64,000 nucleotides of DNA from Aralia elata. Lineage: Eukaryota > Streptophyta > Magnoliopsida > Apiales > Araliaceae. Every line of letters begins with the position of its first letter. Position 1 is the stretch's first letter. The position numbers were made by a program, and so were the translations under genes. The stretch lies in NCBI GenBank assembly GCA_034770075.1, contig CM068379.1, positions 26,969,506 through 27,033,505 of the forward strand. Direction: 5' to 3'. Shown here piece after piece: positions 52,920-63,529 of this stretch. The notes under the pieces are model-generated. The model did no database searches and had not been told where the DNA came from. It worked only from the letters and a program-made list of their open reading frames with translations.

Positions 52920-53370
52920 ATGGCCATCACAAACGTCTCCTCCTTAACTACCCCCATTGTCTCCTCCACCGAAGGTACCCTTGATAACTCGGCTCCAAAC
53001 TTTAACACTCCCACTGTCACCACTACTATCTCAACTCCCGTGGTAGCCACTACCACCCCCAACACCGCCATCCCTACTGATTCCACCATAGCCACCACCA
53101 CCATCTTTTCTGCCCCCCGAACTTCAGGCCCATCCAAGGCTGAACTGAAAATCCAAAAGATGATAAAAGAATACTCAAACGAGGAAACCTTCGCTCACAT
53201 CAAAACTATCTCCATAATCGACACCAATGACCTCGCCGACATACGAAAACAATATCGTATTCCAGCTACCTACGAGATTTGTGCCGCCCTCCCCAGTGAT
53301 CGAATGTACCACCATCCTGATGGGTGGACCGCCATCTCCTTCAGTGCCCTCAAATATGGGGTTCGTTTAC
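52920..53370 (+). pseudogene. Gypsy-type transposase-like gene of A, exon 1 first half
   Basis: ATG at 52920, Ser/Thr/Pro-rich tail of about 75 residues, then IKEYSNEETFAHIKTI, YRIPATYEICAALPSDRMYH and FSALKYGVRL. This is the start of the 'putative gypsy type transposon' domain (PF04195-like). It is oriented opposite to A pol and lies between pol and the 3' LTR side, as antisense genes in Tat elements do. Split at 53370 by solo LTR I; the frame resumes at 57093 with PLHAFIITLLGF. Despite the family name there is no evidence of transposase activity. Confidence 0.78.
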
Positions 53371-53828
53371 TGTTTGTTGATTTCGTAATCAATAAATACA
53401 TGCAAGTATACATGGTCAACAAGTAATAAAGTGATAAATAGAGTTATCGATCCCATAGAAAATTATATCTAATAATTTTCCAAACATCAATTTCATATCA
53501 AGCCAATTTAATTTAAACTTTTCCAAATATTCATTAGCAACCATGGATAATACAAGTATTAAAGAAAAATTAGAGAAGAAAAACTCTTATGAAGACATCT
53601 TCCATCTCCAAGCATCCTTCAATTCCTCGCCTCCATTGGTGTTAAAAGTTTTGTTGCACTAGAGCTCCATCTCTGAATTCTAGCCGCAGCGTTAAGAGAA
53701 TTAACTAATCTAGTAGCCCTTTAACAAGTATTTTTAGGTTACAAGTCCAATTCCTAGCTTAGGAGGAAAAAAATCTAATTTGGAGTCAAAAACATGTAAA
53801 AAGCGTCAAAACTTAGTTTGGCCACGAC

Positions 53829-53942
53829 CCGGGCGCTGTCGCGCCACTTTTTTTTTTCACATTTTGGGTGCTATCGCGCTGAATGCTCTGGTGTAGGGCA
53901 CAACCGTGCTGAAAATGAACTAGCAACTAGCGCGACCGCGCC
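53829..53942 (-). repeat. GC-rich hairpin motifs in solo LTR I
   Basis: GGGCGCTGTCGCGCC (53831-53845), GTGCTATCGCGC (53868-53879), GCAC-AACC-GTGC (53898-53909) and AGCGCGACCGCGCC (53929-53942). The third keeps its stem by paired changes relative to GCGC-GACC-GCGC. The last is identical, base for base over 14 positions, to 55539-55552 in unrelated LTR J. Confidence 0.75.
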
Positions 53943-54339
53943 AGGCAAAATTTTGTTGCGACGTCCTTTGGTAAAACGGTGATAACTTTTGATCCGAGAG
54001 GAGTTACAGGGCGTGCCACCTATCAAATCGAAGCTCTTGACGAGATTTACAATAAAATCTAAGCCTCAAGCCAAGAATGTGATACCCCCAAATCCGGGTA
54101 CTTTATTTCCACGGGATTTGGTGTTCACTATCCAAATAAATCACATCTAACTACCCATAAATAAAGAAATAACTGCAATTCATAACTGAAATAGAAATAC
54201 TCCCACTAAAGGGTTACAACATCTTAAACAAATAAATCCCAGGTCATCTAACCTTAAATATAAAACATCAATGCAGAAACATAAATAACATAAGTCTTTT
54301 ACATAAACATCATTCAAATAAACTAAACAAGTCTTCATC

Positions 54340-54440
54340 ACTTGTTCACCTTGCCTTTTTCCCTTACTAGTAGATGGTTCGTCAACTCTTTCAACTTTAG
54401 CTGTAATGTTATTATGCAAGAATAAGCAAACGATTGCCTA
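54340..54440 (-). other. LTR 3' module of J
   Basis: Minus strand TAGGCAA (from 54440), loop, TTGCTTA (to 54423): stem held by one G-U pair. ATTACAG ends at 54401, then the frame AKVERVDEPSTSKGKRQGEQ; unlike the others it has no early stop and runs to 54180. Confidence 0.55.
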
Positions 54441-55464
54441 ACAAGTAAAACAATAACAATAATAATAACATACGGATAATCAATGGGTACTGGTAACTGA
54501 AAGTTTGGCTTTTGAATTAAGATTAGAAACAAGAATCAAAAGAATATCTGAGGGTCATAAGACCACGAACTATGTCCTAGGTTATAAAGTATTTCTACTT
54601 TACACCTTTAACAGTCGTAAGACTATATGGACCTTACTTCTTGTACTTAGGGGGATCAGCCCTTTGTACCATATATGCGCACAACATCTTAACGCTAACG
54701 CGTAGATATAATCCCCTATAAAGGGTTGTTCATCTCAGTTTGACATCGGAGTCCGCACAAAGGAAGTTTGGTTTGGATTAATTTCAATAATAGTTTTAGA
54801 ATTTAGAACGCTCATCAACTATGGACTAGTCGAATCAAGAAGGGTTCGCTAGTCAATCAAGGCTTAATAATAAAATGTAAACGGTATTCAAGAACTAAAA
54901 ACTGAATCTCAAATATATACAATTGAATAAAATCTGTATAACCGAAACATTACTTAGAAGGAATTAGAATATCTCAATTGAATTCATGAACATGAATGAA
55001 TTAGGGTAAAGAACTTACTCAATATAAAGTAGAGTTAAGAAACTTGCTTTTAATGAAATAAAAAGATTAAGGATAGAAAACTTTCCTCGTCTGTAGATTA
55101 TACGTTTAATATTCACGTTCCTCAACTAATCCTACATACCATTTCAAGTCACGATACCAATTAATTATAACATAACTAGCATCATGAGTATATTCTTTTT
55201 TATCTTAACTTATCTCTAAGTCTGATTATATTAATCACATTCACAACATTAACTCTTAAATACATTATTAAACTTTACAAATGATGAGTTTAAGTACGAA
55301 ATCGACACACTCATTAATCTTGTAAAACATCGTTGACATGTTGTTAATATGTCTTAACATCTCATTACATGGTTATTACATTTTCATGTTCATTAGATTA
55401 GGTTACAATTACATTCTCTGGGCTTGAACACTTAAATAAAATTTTCTGGGTTAGTCTGCTAACT

Positions 55465-55583
55465 GGCGCGGCCGCGCTGCTTTTGTTCCTGGTACCAGCA
55501 CGGCCGCGCTGTGCCTGAACTGGATTTGGTCTGCATGTAGCGCGACCGCGCCACTTTTGTTTTTGGCACAGCGCGGCCGCGCT
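55465..55583 (-). repeat. GCGCGGCCGCGC motif cluster in J
   Basis: GGCGCGGCCGCGCT (55465), AGCACGGCCGCGCT (55497), AGCGCGACCGCGCC (55539), AGCGCGGCCGCGCT (55570), self-complementary and spaced 31-42 bp. Spacers contain repeated TTTTGTT and GGCACAG. Confidence 0.85.
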
Positions 55584-57087
55584 GGTGCGCAGACCAAGAT
55601 ACTGCAGTTCGACAGTAGCACGATTCCAAAGCCAATTTCTTTGCTCATACATCAATTTCATTCTACCTATAAGCTCTAGACCTTACAGAACATATTATAA
55701 CGATCATAGCATGACTTTAACAACTTAAACAACCTAAACAACCAAATTTCAACCCATAAATCTAATATATTTTTGTAAAAACTCCATTTTTAAACATATT
55801 TAGCGAATCCATTCACCACGGATTCGATATTCAACTAAATCAGTTCATATAACTTGCATTCTTTTCATATTTGAACGTATAAACACAATCAATCATCAAT
55901 CTACCGATTATCATATAAATTAAACATAATTTTTCATACATTTAAGTCATATTCAAATACTAGTCCTCTGTAAACTTCAAACTCCAATTAAAACATAATT
56001 TCATAGATTAATTACTCTAAAACATGTTGTAAACATCATATAATGATTCATACATGCATAATAATGAATACAAACAACTTTTCAACAATTAAATCATGAA
56101 TTTTAATTAATAGAGAACCTATAGTATACGTTCATGGGGAAACTTAAAACATAATTTAAAACTTGAATTCAAAAATTTACCTTGGATATTAATGATTTAG
56201 ATTACTAGATGAACGAAATTCTTCTCCCAATTCTCAAAATTCTCTTAAAACCCTCTCTCTGTTTCTCTGACTTAGCTCTTAGGAATGCAGTATATGAACA
56301 AAGCTGATAAAAAATATAATACATATTAAATAAAACTGGCACGACATGGGTGTCAGTTAAGCACATCATGGCTTAACTGTTCCCATGTTCTTAAGGCCAT
56401 GTTTGATTTGTTCCTACAAGCTCCCCTTTTGGTTTATTTTACTTAACTCACTTATTATAAAGTTTATTGTCACACTTTAATAAATCAAACCCTATTATTT
56501 AATTATAATTAAATAAAAGCCACTACTATTCTTTAAATTAAATAATCACATAATTAAAAATCATTACATAATTAAAATTCTCATATAATTACTTATGATA
56601 AGTCAATAAATCTCTAATTAATTATTAAATTAATTAGAACAACATCACAATTATTAAACAACTCATTTAATTTAATTATCTTAATTAAATTCACACTTTG
56701 CACTATGAAATTACTTCGAATTAATATAATCAATATAACACATTCAATTAAATTAATTTACAAATAATTTCATCAAATATTTATTTAACTCAATAAATAA
56801 ATCACAAATATTTATTTAATCCAATAAATATTTAAAGATCAAATATAAAATTCTCGTTCGTTACAAAGAAAACATTTCAAACTTGGTGTTAAAATCCCTC
56901 ACATCTTTCTTTCTAGAATTTGCTTGCATATTTTTGTCCAAAAGATGTCCAAAGTGCGTTTCCTAGCTTCTTCCTACAAAATAACATAAAAACACTATAC
57001 ATACCTAATAATAACTTAAAATACTTAAGAACTCATAAATTATCAAGTTAAACATACTCAATTCATAGGTATAAAACCCACTCATCA

Positions 57088-57549
57088 TTTACCCCTCCAT
57101 GCCTTCATCATCACCCTTTTAGGGTTCATCGGGGTCGGCTTCACAACTGGTGCCGAACTCCTACATCCAAATCATTTCCTTCATTGCCTTCTGTCACGAG
57201 CTCGGTATTCCATCAACCATCGACTTTTTCTTCTACCTATTTTCTATGAGCCGATCCAGAGAATCAGGATTCTGGCAGATAAACAAACAACAAAACAAAC
57301 AAATTGAGAAATGTCCCTTGATGAAGATCCTTTCGAGCAACAAGGGGTGGCACTCATTATGGTTTTTCATCCGAGGCCCCGACACCCACCAAATTCTAGA
57401 CTCGGCCGAAGCCTCCCGACCCAACGTAATCGTCGGAGAAATACCTCGAACCCAACTTGAGGAGCTGGTAAAGATCATTGAAAAACTGCCTATGAAAGTG
57501 TGGGACCTTGAGCTTCTGAACGACCAAACCTGGTTGTATGATCACAAAT
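57088..57549 (+). pseudogene. Gypsy-type transposase-like gene of A, exon 1 second half
   Basis: PLHAFIITLLGFIGVGF, then after a one-base frameshift near 57145 VPNSYIQIISFIAFCHELGI, SRSRESGFWQINK and WHSLWFFIRGP, the core of the PF04195-like domain. It ends WLYDHK at the donor GTAAGT. An open stretch begins at 57150 in this frame. Confidence 0.78.
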
Positions 57550-57622
57550 GTAAGTCATGAACCTCCCTTCTTTCAAATATAACATTGCATCTTCATAGTA
57601 ACTTGATCCCATGTTTTTACAG
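57550..57622 (+). other. Predicted intron 1 of the A gene
   Basis: GTAAGT at 57550 and TTTTTACAG at 57622, 73 nt. Splicing keeps an open frame continuing SLIKPTPIPKAGQ. Confidence 0.7.
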
Positions 57623-58288
57623 TGTCTCTTATCAAACCAACCCCCATCCCCAAAGCTGGCCAATCCACCTCTACACCTCCAATCACCGAAACCACCCCTC
57701 TTCCCATTTCAACAACGATCGAACCCTCCGCATCCTCAACCGCCCCCCACAGACAACCACTTCCATACATACCCCATCCTTCACTGAAAAAAGCTCCCTA
57801 GATATGTCTATTTCTGAAAAGAGCACACTCCTTCGAGTGAAGAGGAGGCATCTAGTGAAGACTGCTAATCAAAACCCTCAACTCAAAGCATAACAAAACA
57901 TCCATTCCGACCCTCCAACCTCCAAACCCCTTCAAATAAACATTATCGAAACGAACCCAACCACCAATCTGACCCCAGCCTCCGAATCAAACCAAACACA
58001 AACAAAAAAAGGAAAGAACTCGAAAACCCTTCATCCGATCCCCCCTCCAAAAAACTTCATACCGAACCCTCTCCCGAACATGAAACTTCTTCCCCATCTT
58101 CTCAACGTCCTTCCGTTTCTACTAGCCAAATCCGAGAGGCTCAGGCCTCGATGACGTTATGGCCTGAACATCCCGAAGACGTCCCACATGAATTCTTCAA
58201 GAACTTCATCCTTCTCGCAGACGAAGAGAGGTTCGAAGACATGAGTCTCAAAGAACTCATCTATGCCAACTTTATGCACCAAGGCCGG
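57623..58288 (+). pseudogene. Gypsy-type transposase-like gene of A, exon 2
   Basis: Pro/Ser/Thr-rich linker (AGQSTSTPPITETTPLP), frame-broken near 57800, then a basic KKRKEL patch and ASMTLWPEHPEDVPHEFFKN, LKELIYANFMHQGR at the donor. Low-complexity middle region typical for this family between globular domain and coiled coil. Confidence 0.62.
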
Positions 58289-58376
58289 GTAAACATCTCT
58301 AATCCATTTTACTCTTGAAAAACCCATTAATTATGTTATTTACTAATCCACCTTATTGGTCTATAGTCAGCTGTAG
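58289..58376 (+). other. Predicted intron 2 of the A gene
   Basis: GTAAAC at 58289 and TTGGTCTATAG at 58376, 88 nt, AT-rich with stops. Confidence 0.65.
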
Positions 58377-58966
58377 CCTCCACCCAAATTATCCGCTGAT
58401 TCTCTCAAGTTGATGAAAGAGAAAAAGAATTCGAGGCCGAAGTTGGGCGTCAAGAATTCAGGCTGCAATGTCCGGCCTCAAAAAAGAAAGAAGCTTGCAT
58501 GCCAACACTTCCTTCCACTGCCAGGAGTTACAAGCCGAGTTGAAAACGGTTAAATTGAAAGCTTCCGAAGGCGAAGAACGCCGAAGGATAGTCCTGGCCG
58601 ATAACGAAGAGATGAAAAAGGAGAACGAACAACTAAAGAAAGGGAATTCGGCCCTTCATCAATAGGTCAAAATCGGGCTAAAAAAGATTGGCGAGATGGT
58701 AAAAGCCTTCAATGTTCTTGAGAAAGAGTTCGCCAATCGCAAGGCTCTAGGTCCCTCATTGATCGAGACACTCAAGCAGCAAATTTGCCAAGAATAACGA
58801 AAATCCCCCGAGCTCTCGAAGGAAGTCTTGCAACAGTTCGGTGACAGCTATCAAAGCGCCCAGGATAAGGACAAAGCAAAAATGCTTGTTGCCAGCTTTG
58901 ATCGCTCAATCCTAGATTCTTTAGACGAGAGGTCGAAGCCTAAAGTGAACCTCCTTCTCCTATAAT
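58377..58966 (+). pseudogene. Gypsy-type transposase-like gene of A, exon 3 (coiled coil)
   Basis: SAVASTQIIR then a nonsense codon, REKEFEAEVGRQEFRLQ, and a long charged helix (ELQAELKTVKLKASEGEERR, NEEMKKENEQLKKGNS) with heptad spacing, a probable coiled coil. TAG near 58663 and further stops break it. Ends about 58964. The whole gene (52920-58966) is opposite to A pol. Confidence 0.65.
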
Positions 58967-59127
58967 GATATATATTTTTGTAAACTCCTTTACATCTTAT
59001 GCTCCCAATGTAATTACTTATCAGATGTACAAATATTTGTAATCAATGAAAACATCTTTTGAGCAAATTTGAACATTTATTTCATTAATAACTTAAAAAA
59101 TTTACAGTCATAAAAGAAAACGTCTTG
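58967..59127 (+). other. Gap between the A gene 3' end and integrase
   Basis: AT-rich; TGTAAT- and AATGAAAA-like polyadenylation-type stretches. Convergent 3' ends of the plus-strand gene and of minus-strand pol. Confidence 0.4.
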
Positions 59128-60232
59128 ACATTATTGATACTATTTCCTAAGTTGTTTTTGACTTCTGAACCATCCATGCTCGATGCCGGTAAGTACCTGG
59201 CTTCGATACTTTTACAACTTCGTATGGTCCTTCCTAGTTGGGCATTAGCTAACCGAAGTTCTGGGGTGCGGACGCCTCCATCTCTCGGAGAACTAGATCT
59301 CCAACTTCAAACCTCCTTAGTTTTACACCTTTATTATAATGCCTGGCCGTTCTCCTCTGGTAGACTACTAGTCTTACCAAGGCCGACTCCCGAACCTCTT
59401 CTAACATATCTAAATTGAGGCGAAGGCCTTCGTCATTGTATAACTCCTTGAATTGGATGACTTGAAGTGAAGGAGACCTAATTTTGACCGGAACAAGGGC
59501 ATCAGTCCCATAAGCCAATCTGAACGGCGAATCGCCTGTCATTGTCCGAGGGATAGTTCGATATGCCCACAAAACACTGAGCAACTCTTTGGATTACCTT
59601 CCCTTGGCTTTGTCTAACCTTCTCATAATCCCATTTAGCAGAGTCTGATTAATAACTTCTACCTGGCCATTAGACAGCGGATCTGCAACCGTAGTCTTCC
59701 GACGTTGAATACCCAAGTCCTTCAAAAATTCTTCAAACTTTGAACCCACGAACTGTCTCCCATTATCAGACACCAAAACCATTGGAATGTCGAACCTGAA
59801 AACCACGAACTCCTTAAGAAATTTCAAACACTCTTGTTCTGTGATTGTCTGAAGGGCTTTAACTTTCACCCACTTAGTCATGTAATCGATGGCCACAACC
59901 ACAAAACTGACTTGCCCTTTCGCCTTCGGCAACAGTCCCAAGATATCAATCCCCCAAACTGCGAACAGGATCGGGGACAAGACCAAAAACAATTCTTTGG
60001 GCAGCTGATGAGGAATAATACTATTTAACTAGCATTTAGAACACTTCTTTACATACTCCTTAGCTTCTTGAAAGATTGTCGGCCAATGGTAACCTTGTCG
60101 AAGCACTTTATACGCCAACGCCTTAGCTCCCATGTGATCCCCACAAATTCCTTCATGAACTTCCCGAAGTACGTACTATGCATCGAATGGAACCAGACAC
60201 TTTAATAAGGGTAAAAAGTATGCACGCCGATA
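59128..60232 (-). pseudogene. pol: Integrase of element A
   Basis: Minus strand. Zinc domain GICGDHMGAKALAYKVLRQG and KKC.KC (60010-60160), core Asp in VWGIDILGLLPKAKG, Asp in LVSDNGRQF, Glu in NGQVEVINQ, then LWAYRTIPRTMTGDSPFRLA and the C-terminal FEVGDLVLREMEASAPQN. Several stops and frame shifts separate these blocks. Decay is much greater than in C and D, fitting A being the oldest layer. Confidence 0.88.
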
Positions 60233-60901
60233 CTAATCGCCATCAATCAGTACAAAGTTTGAGCTCCTGTACTTTATCTTCTTTGCATGCATCCTATCCG
60301 AAGGTAGTACGCCATATGCAAGATAGTTTATATAAGGCATAAGCCAGTAATCCGAATGTTCCACCACCATTACTTCTGACCTCTGAACACTTAGTGAACT
60401 CAAGACCTCCAAATAAACAGACCCACTGAATGAATTTGCATCTGTCGTGGCTAACCTGGCCAAAGCATCAGCAATGGTGTTATTCGACCGATCTATCCCT
60501 TGAAAAGTATAAGAACTAAAATAGTGGAGCCGATCCCTAACTTCGGCCAAATATTTGGTCATTCTTGCCCCCCTGGGCCTCATATTCCCCCGATATCTGT
60601 TTAACCACCAACTGAGAATCACTAAAGACGATCAACCTCTGTACTTCCAAACTTTTAGCCAACTGCAAACCAGCTAGAATCGTCTCATACTTAGCCTCGT
60701 TGTTGGTCGCTTAAACCCAAAGCGGATGCCCTGTTGTACCTTGAATCCTACTGGAGTTGTCAGAATCACCCTTGCACCGCTGACATCCGAAGTCGACGAT
60801 CCATCCACATACAGCGTCCACGAAGTCTGAACTGGTTGTACGTCTAAGACCGAACCCACCACCTCTAGTTGATCAGCCGAGTTATGTTCGAAAAATGACA
60901 C
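60233..60901 (-). pseudogene. pol: Second (archaeal-type) RNase H of element A
   Basis: Minus strand WTLYVDGSSTSDVSGARVIL (first Asp), a damaged middle, then YFSSYTFQGIDRSNNTIADA (last Asp). The middle in other frames has FSDSQLV-like coding. The presence of this domain before integrase places A in the Tat lineage. Confidence 0.82.
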
Positions 60902-61712
60902 TTCACCACAAAGTCGGCCAAAACCTGACCTTTAATTATCGTCCGGGGATGACATTCCAGTACGAATTGTGTCAATTCCATAGCCCAAGCTGCAAGTTGT
61001 CCTGATATGTCCGGCTTGTTTAATATCTTCTTTAAAGGCTGATATGTATAAACCACTATCAATCTTTCCTGAAAATAATGTTGAAGCTTCCGACTAGCTA
61101 TTATCAAGGTGTAAGCAAACTTCTCCAGATTCGGATATCTGGTCTCTGTATCCTGAAGGGCATGATTAACATAGTAAACCAAAAATTATTTTCCCCCATC
61201 TCCCGAACCAGCACTACTCCAACCGCTAATGAACTCGCTGCCAGATATAGATATAAAGGTTTTGAACGGATCAACTTCATTAACAGAGGCGCCGAAGATA
61301 AGTACCTCTTGATCCTTTGGAAAGGGTCCTCACACTCCGAAGTCCACTAAAATGTTTTCTCATTCTTCAGGACTTTCAGAGTGTCAGAAAATGGCAAACA
61401 ATGTTCTACCGACTTGGACATGAATCTTCTTAATGCTGCAATCTGACCCGTTAAGCGTTGAACATCCTTGAATAATTGAGGAGACTTCATATCCAGAATA
61501 GCCTTGATATTTTTTCGGATTAGCTTCAATTCCCCTTTTGCTTACCAGATACCCAAGGAACTTCCCCGAATCGAGGCCAAAAGTGCACTTCGTCAGGTTT
61601 AGTCAAATATTATAATGCCTAACAGTCTAGAAACACTCCTCCAGATCATCCAAATGCTCCCGAACAGATAAGCTCTTGACGATCATGTCATCCACATATA
61701 CCTCCATACTTC
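60902..61712 (-). pseudogene. pol: RT 3' part and first RNase H of element A
   Basis: Minus strand MEVYVDDMIVKS (catalytic box, about 61705-61670), TKCTFGLDSGKFLGYLVSKR, KSPQLFKDVQRLTGQIAALR, then the RNase H stretch MVYYVNHALQDTETRYPNLE and LIVVYTYQPLKKIL. Cut at 61712 by element L, so the upstream RT, protease and gag are outside the window. Multiple stops. Confidence 0.87.
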
Positions 61713-63520
61713 TGTTAGGTTTGTATATAATGCGAACATGCAATCAAATTACATAAATAAAGCCGAAGCGCGATAAAATAAGATTTTAAAATTTTATACA
61801 AACCATCACCATGATCTTTCTTTCTGCGCAATTACTAATTAAACAAAAGAGATAGAGAATAAGAATTATACTCTCGTAGAATTCTAGCTTCCTCAGGTAC
61901 AAGTTCAATTCCAATTCTTTCGCGTTCTCCTTGAATTTTACCGATTAAATTCTTTCCTCTGATCAACGTTAGCTACCCAAGTGTTTGACCTCTAGAGGTG
62001 ATCCACCAAGGAATAATACTTATTCAAGAAGATGGGTGTTGGAAAAACCCTAGTTTTTATTTCTATAGAAATTGTAAGTACTCTCCACAATTCTAATGGA
62101 AGTGTGCATAACCCTAATCCATGATAAGACTCCTCTTATTTATAGATATAGGGAACCCTCCTAAACTATTTAGGATTAGGGTTTTTATTCTAATTAAACT
62201 CTTTTAATTAATTAAACTCCTAATCCAATTAGAAATTTATGAGAGTACTTCTATTAATTAATTCTCAAACCCTTTTAGGAATTAAATAATAATAATAGTA
62301 ATAATAATAATAATAAGACTCCTCTTAATAATTTATACTTAATATTTCTAAAATATTAAATAATAAATGTTAAGCTATTTAATTTATTCTATCTCCATAG
62401 ATTAAATTAAATACACATAACTTATTATTACGACTATGCCATTTACTTCTTAAATAAATATTTTTCTTTTGCGGTGTGACCCTTTAGGTTCTCCATATTA
62501 AACCAGTTGTGAATAAATCAATTAGAACAATTCTAATCTTATTTAAATAAATAAATTAAACTATTTAATTTATTTAAATAAATAATATTTATTCTATAAT
62601 AAGGGTAAGCCCCCTTAGCGATCAACGACTTTCCAGATAATATAGATTTCAACATTAATCACAAAAGAACCTTTCAGTGAATAGTTACCGTAAAATTCAA
62701 TCCTTCTACCATATAATGTCCCAATTAAATATAAGATATGAAATTACTATCGAGTCTTATTTTATTTAATTATATGCATTTCGATTCTTAAATGTACAAC
62801 TCTAAATAATGCAAATTAGAAACTTCTTTCTAATTTCATTCTGCCTTGGCCAAGGACTACTGAGTTGTCATTTATCGAATCACATAGGACATTCTCATCT
62901 TTTACTAGATGTGGTAGATTTTTTGTTGATCATTCACCTATCTCCATGTACAACTTATTATACCCAAACATACCATTCGATATACCCTAAAGGTCTTAAG
63001 GGACATGTCAAAGTATAACTTATCATACACAAGATACTATGATGATCTCAAGTCCAAGGATCACTTGTACTACTATCACCAGAGGAATTTTTATTGACAG
63101 ACAAGTAAAACTCCATTAGGTATTCCTTTAGCGAGTCACATTCAGTGAACTTATTCTCTAATAAGCACCTACATACCTACTTTAGTGTCTCCATACAAAT
63201 GATTATGAGATCAATCATCCTCCTATTAAGAGCAAGAAAAGTATGGACTAATCTATCCGGATTCACTAGTCCCCTTTATAGTAATCCAACGACTAGTAAC
63301 GATTTTAATTTTAAGCTTTCTAAGAATTTAGATCTCATTAGCATGATCATCATCATGATTCTAAAAACATTGCTTAAAACTATGAGTTTATCGCATATCA
63401 AATAACAACACTATGTCGATAATGTAAAATACCTTTAATACTTTTATTAATAAATGAATAAGATTACAAAGTATGTGTTACATCATATCAAATATGATTA
63501 GCTTGTGTGCATACTACTTT
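61713..63520 (-). repeat. 3' LTR of a Ty1/copia element (L)
   Basis: Left edge TGTTAGGTTTG at 61713 interrupts A RT; read on the minus strand the LTR ends CAAACCTAACA. The right edge lies near 63510-63525, before the purine tract TGGGAGA (63524-63530 on the minus strand). No ORF; 62286-62325 has an AAT microsatellite. The LTR start is uncertain by about 15 bp. The TSD cannot be checked because the other end is outside. Confidence 0.75.
62137..62145 (-). promoter_or_regulatory. TATA box of the copia LTR (L)
   Basis: TATAAATAA on the minus strand, followed about 100 bp on by a 5'-UTR-like stretch with AAACTAGGG. The usual LTR promoter arrangement. Confidence 0.55.
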
Positions 63521-63529
63521 TAATCTCCC

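Larger units (their letters stand above)
54078..56865 (-). mobile_element. Solo LTR (element J), Tekay-like
   Basis: Minus strand TGTAACGAACGAG ... CGGATTTGGGGGTATCACA, 2788 bp, flanked by AAGAA (54073-54077 and 56866-56870). Related at both ends to F, G and K. AT-rich with a GC-rich motif cluster at 55465-55583. 56440-56860 is very AT-rich U3-like DNA. No element coding domain. Confidence 0.85.
53371..57087 (-). mobile_element. Athila-like solo LTR (element I), with J inserted
   Basis: Minus strand TGATGAGTGGGTTTTATACC (from 57087) to CAACAAACA at 53371, flanked by TTTAC (53366-53370 and 57088-57092). Net length without J about 0.92 kb. Removing it restores the gene of A (GVRL-PLHAF). No internal domain, hence a solo LTR. 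Confidence 0.88.

Noticed and set aside
52920..57549. A host protein-coding gene or DNA transposase at 52920
   Set aside because: The PF04195-like domain is typical of genes carried antisense in Tat elements, and Tat pol lies adjacent on the other strand; no DDE motif of a DNA transposase is visible.
62809..63405. Plus-strand ORFs of 69 and 86 codons within the copia LTR
   Set aside because: No similarity recognisable, AT-rich, located inside an LTR and opposite to the element; likely chance.
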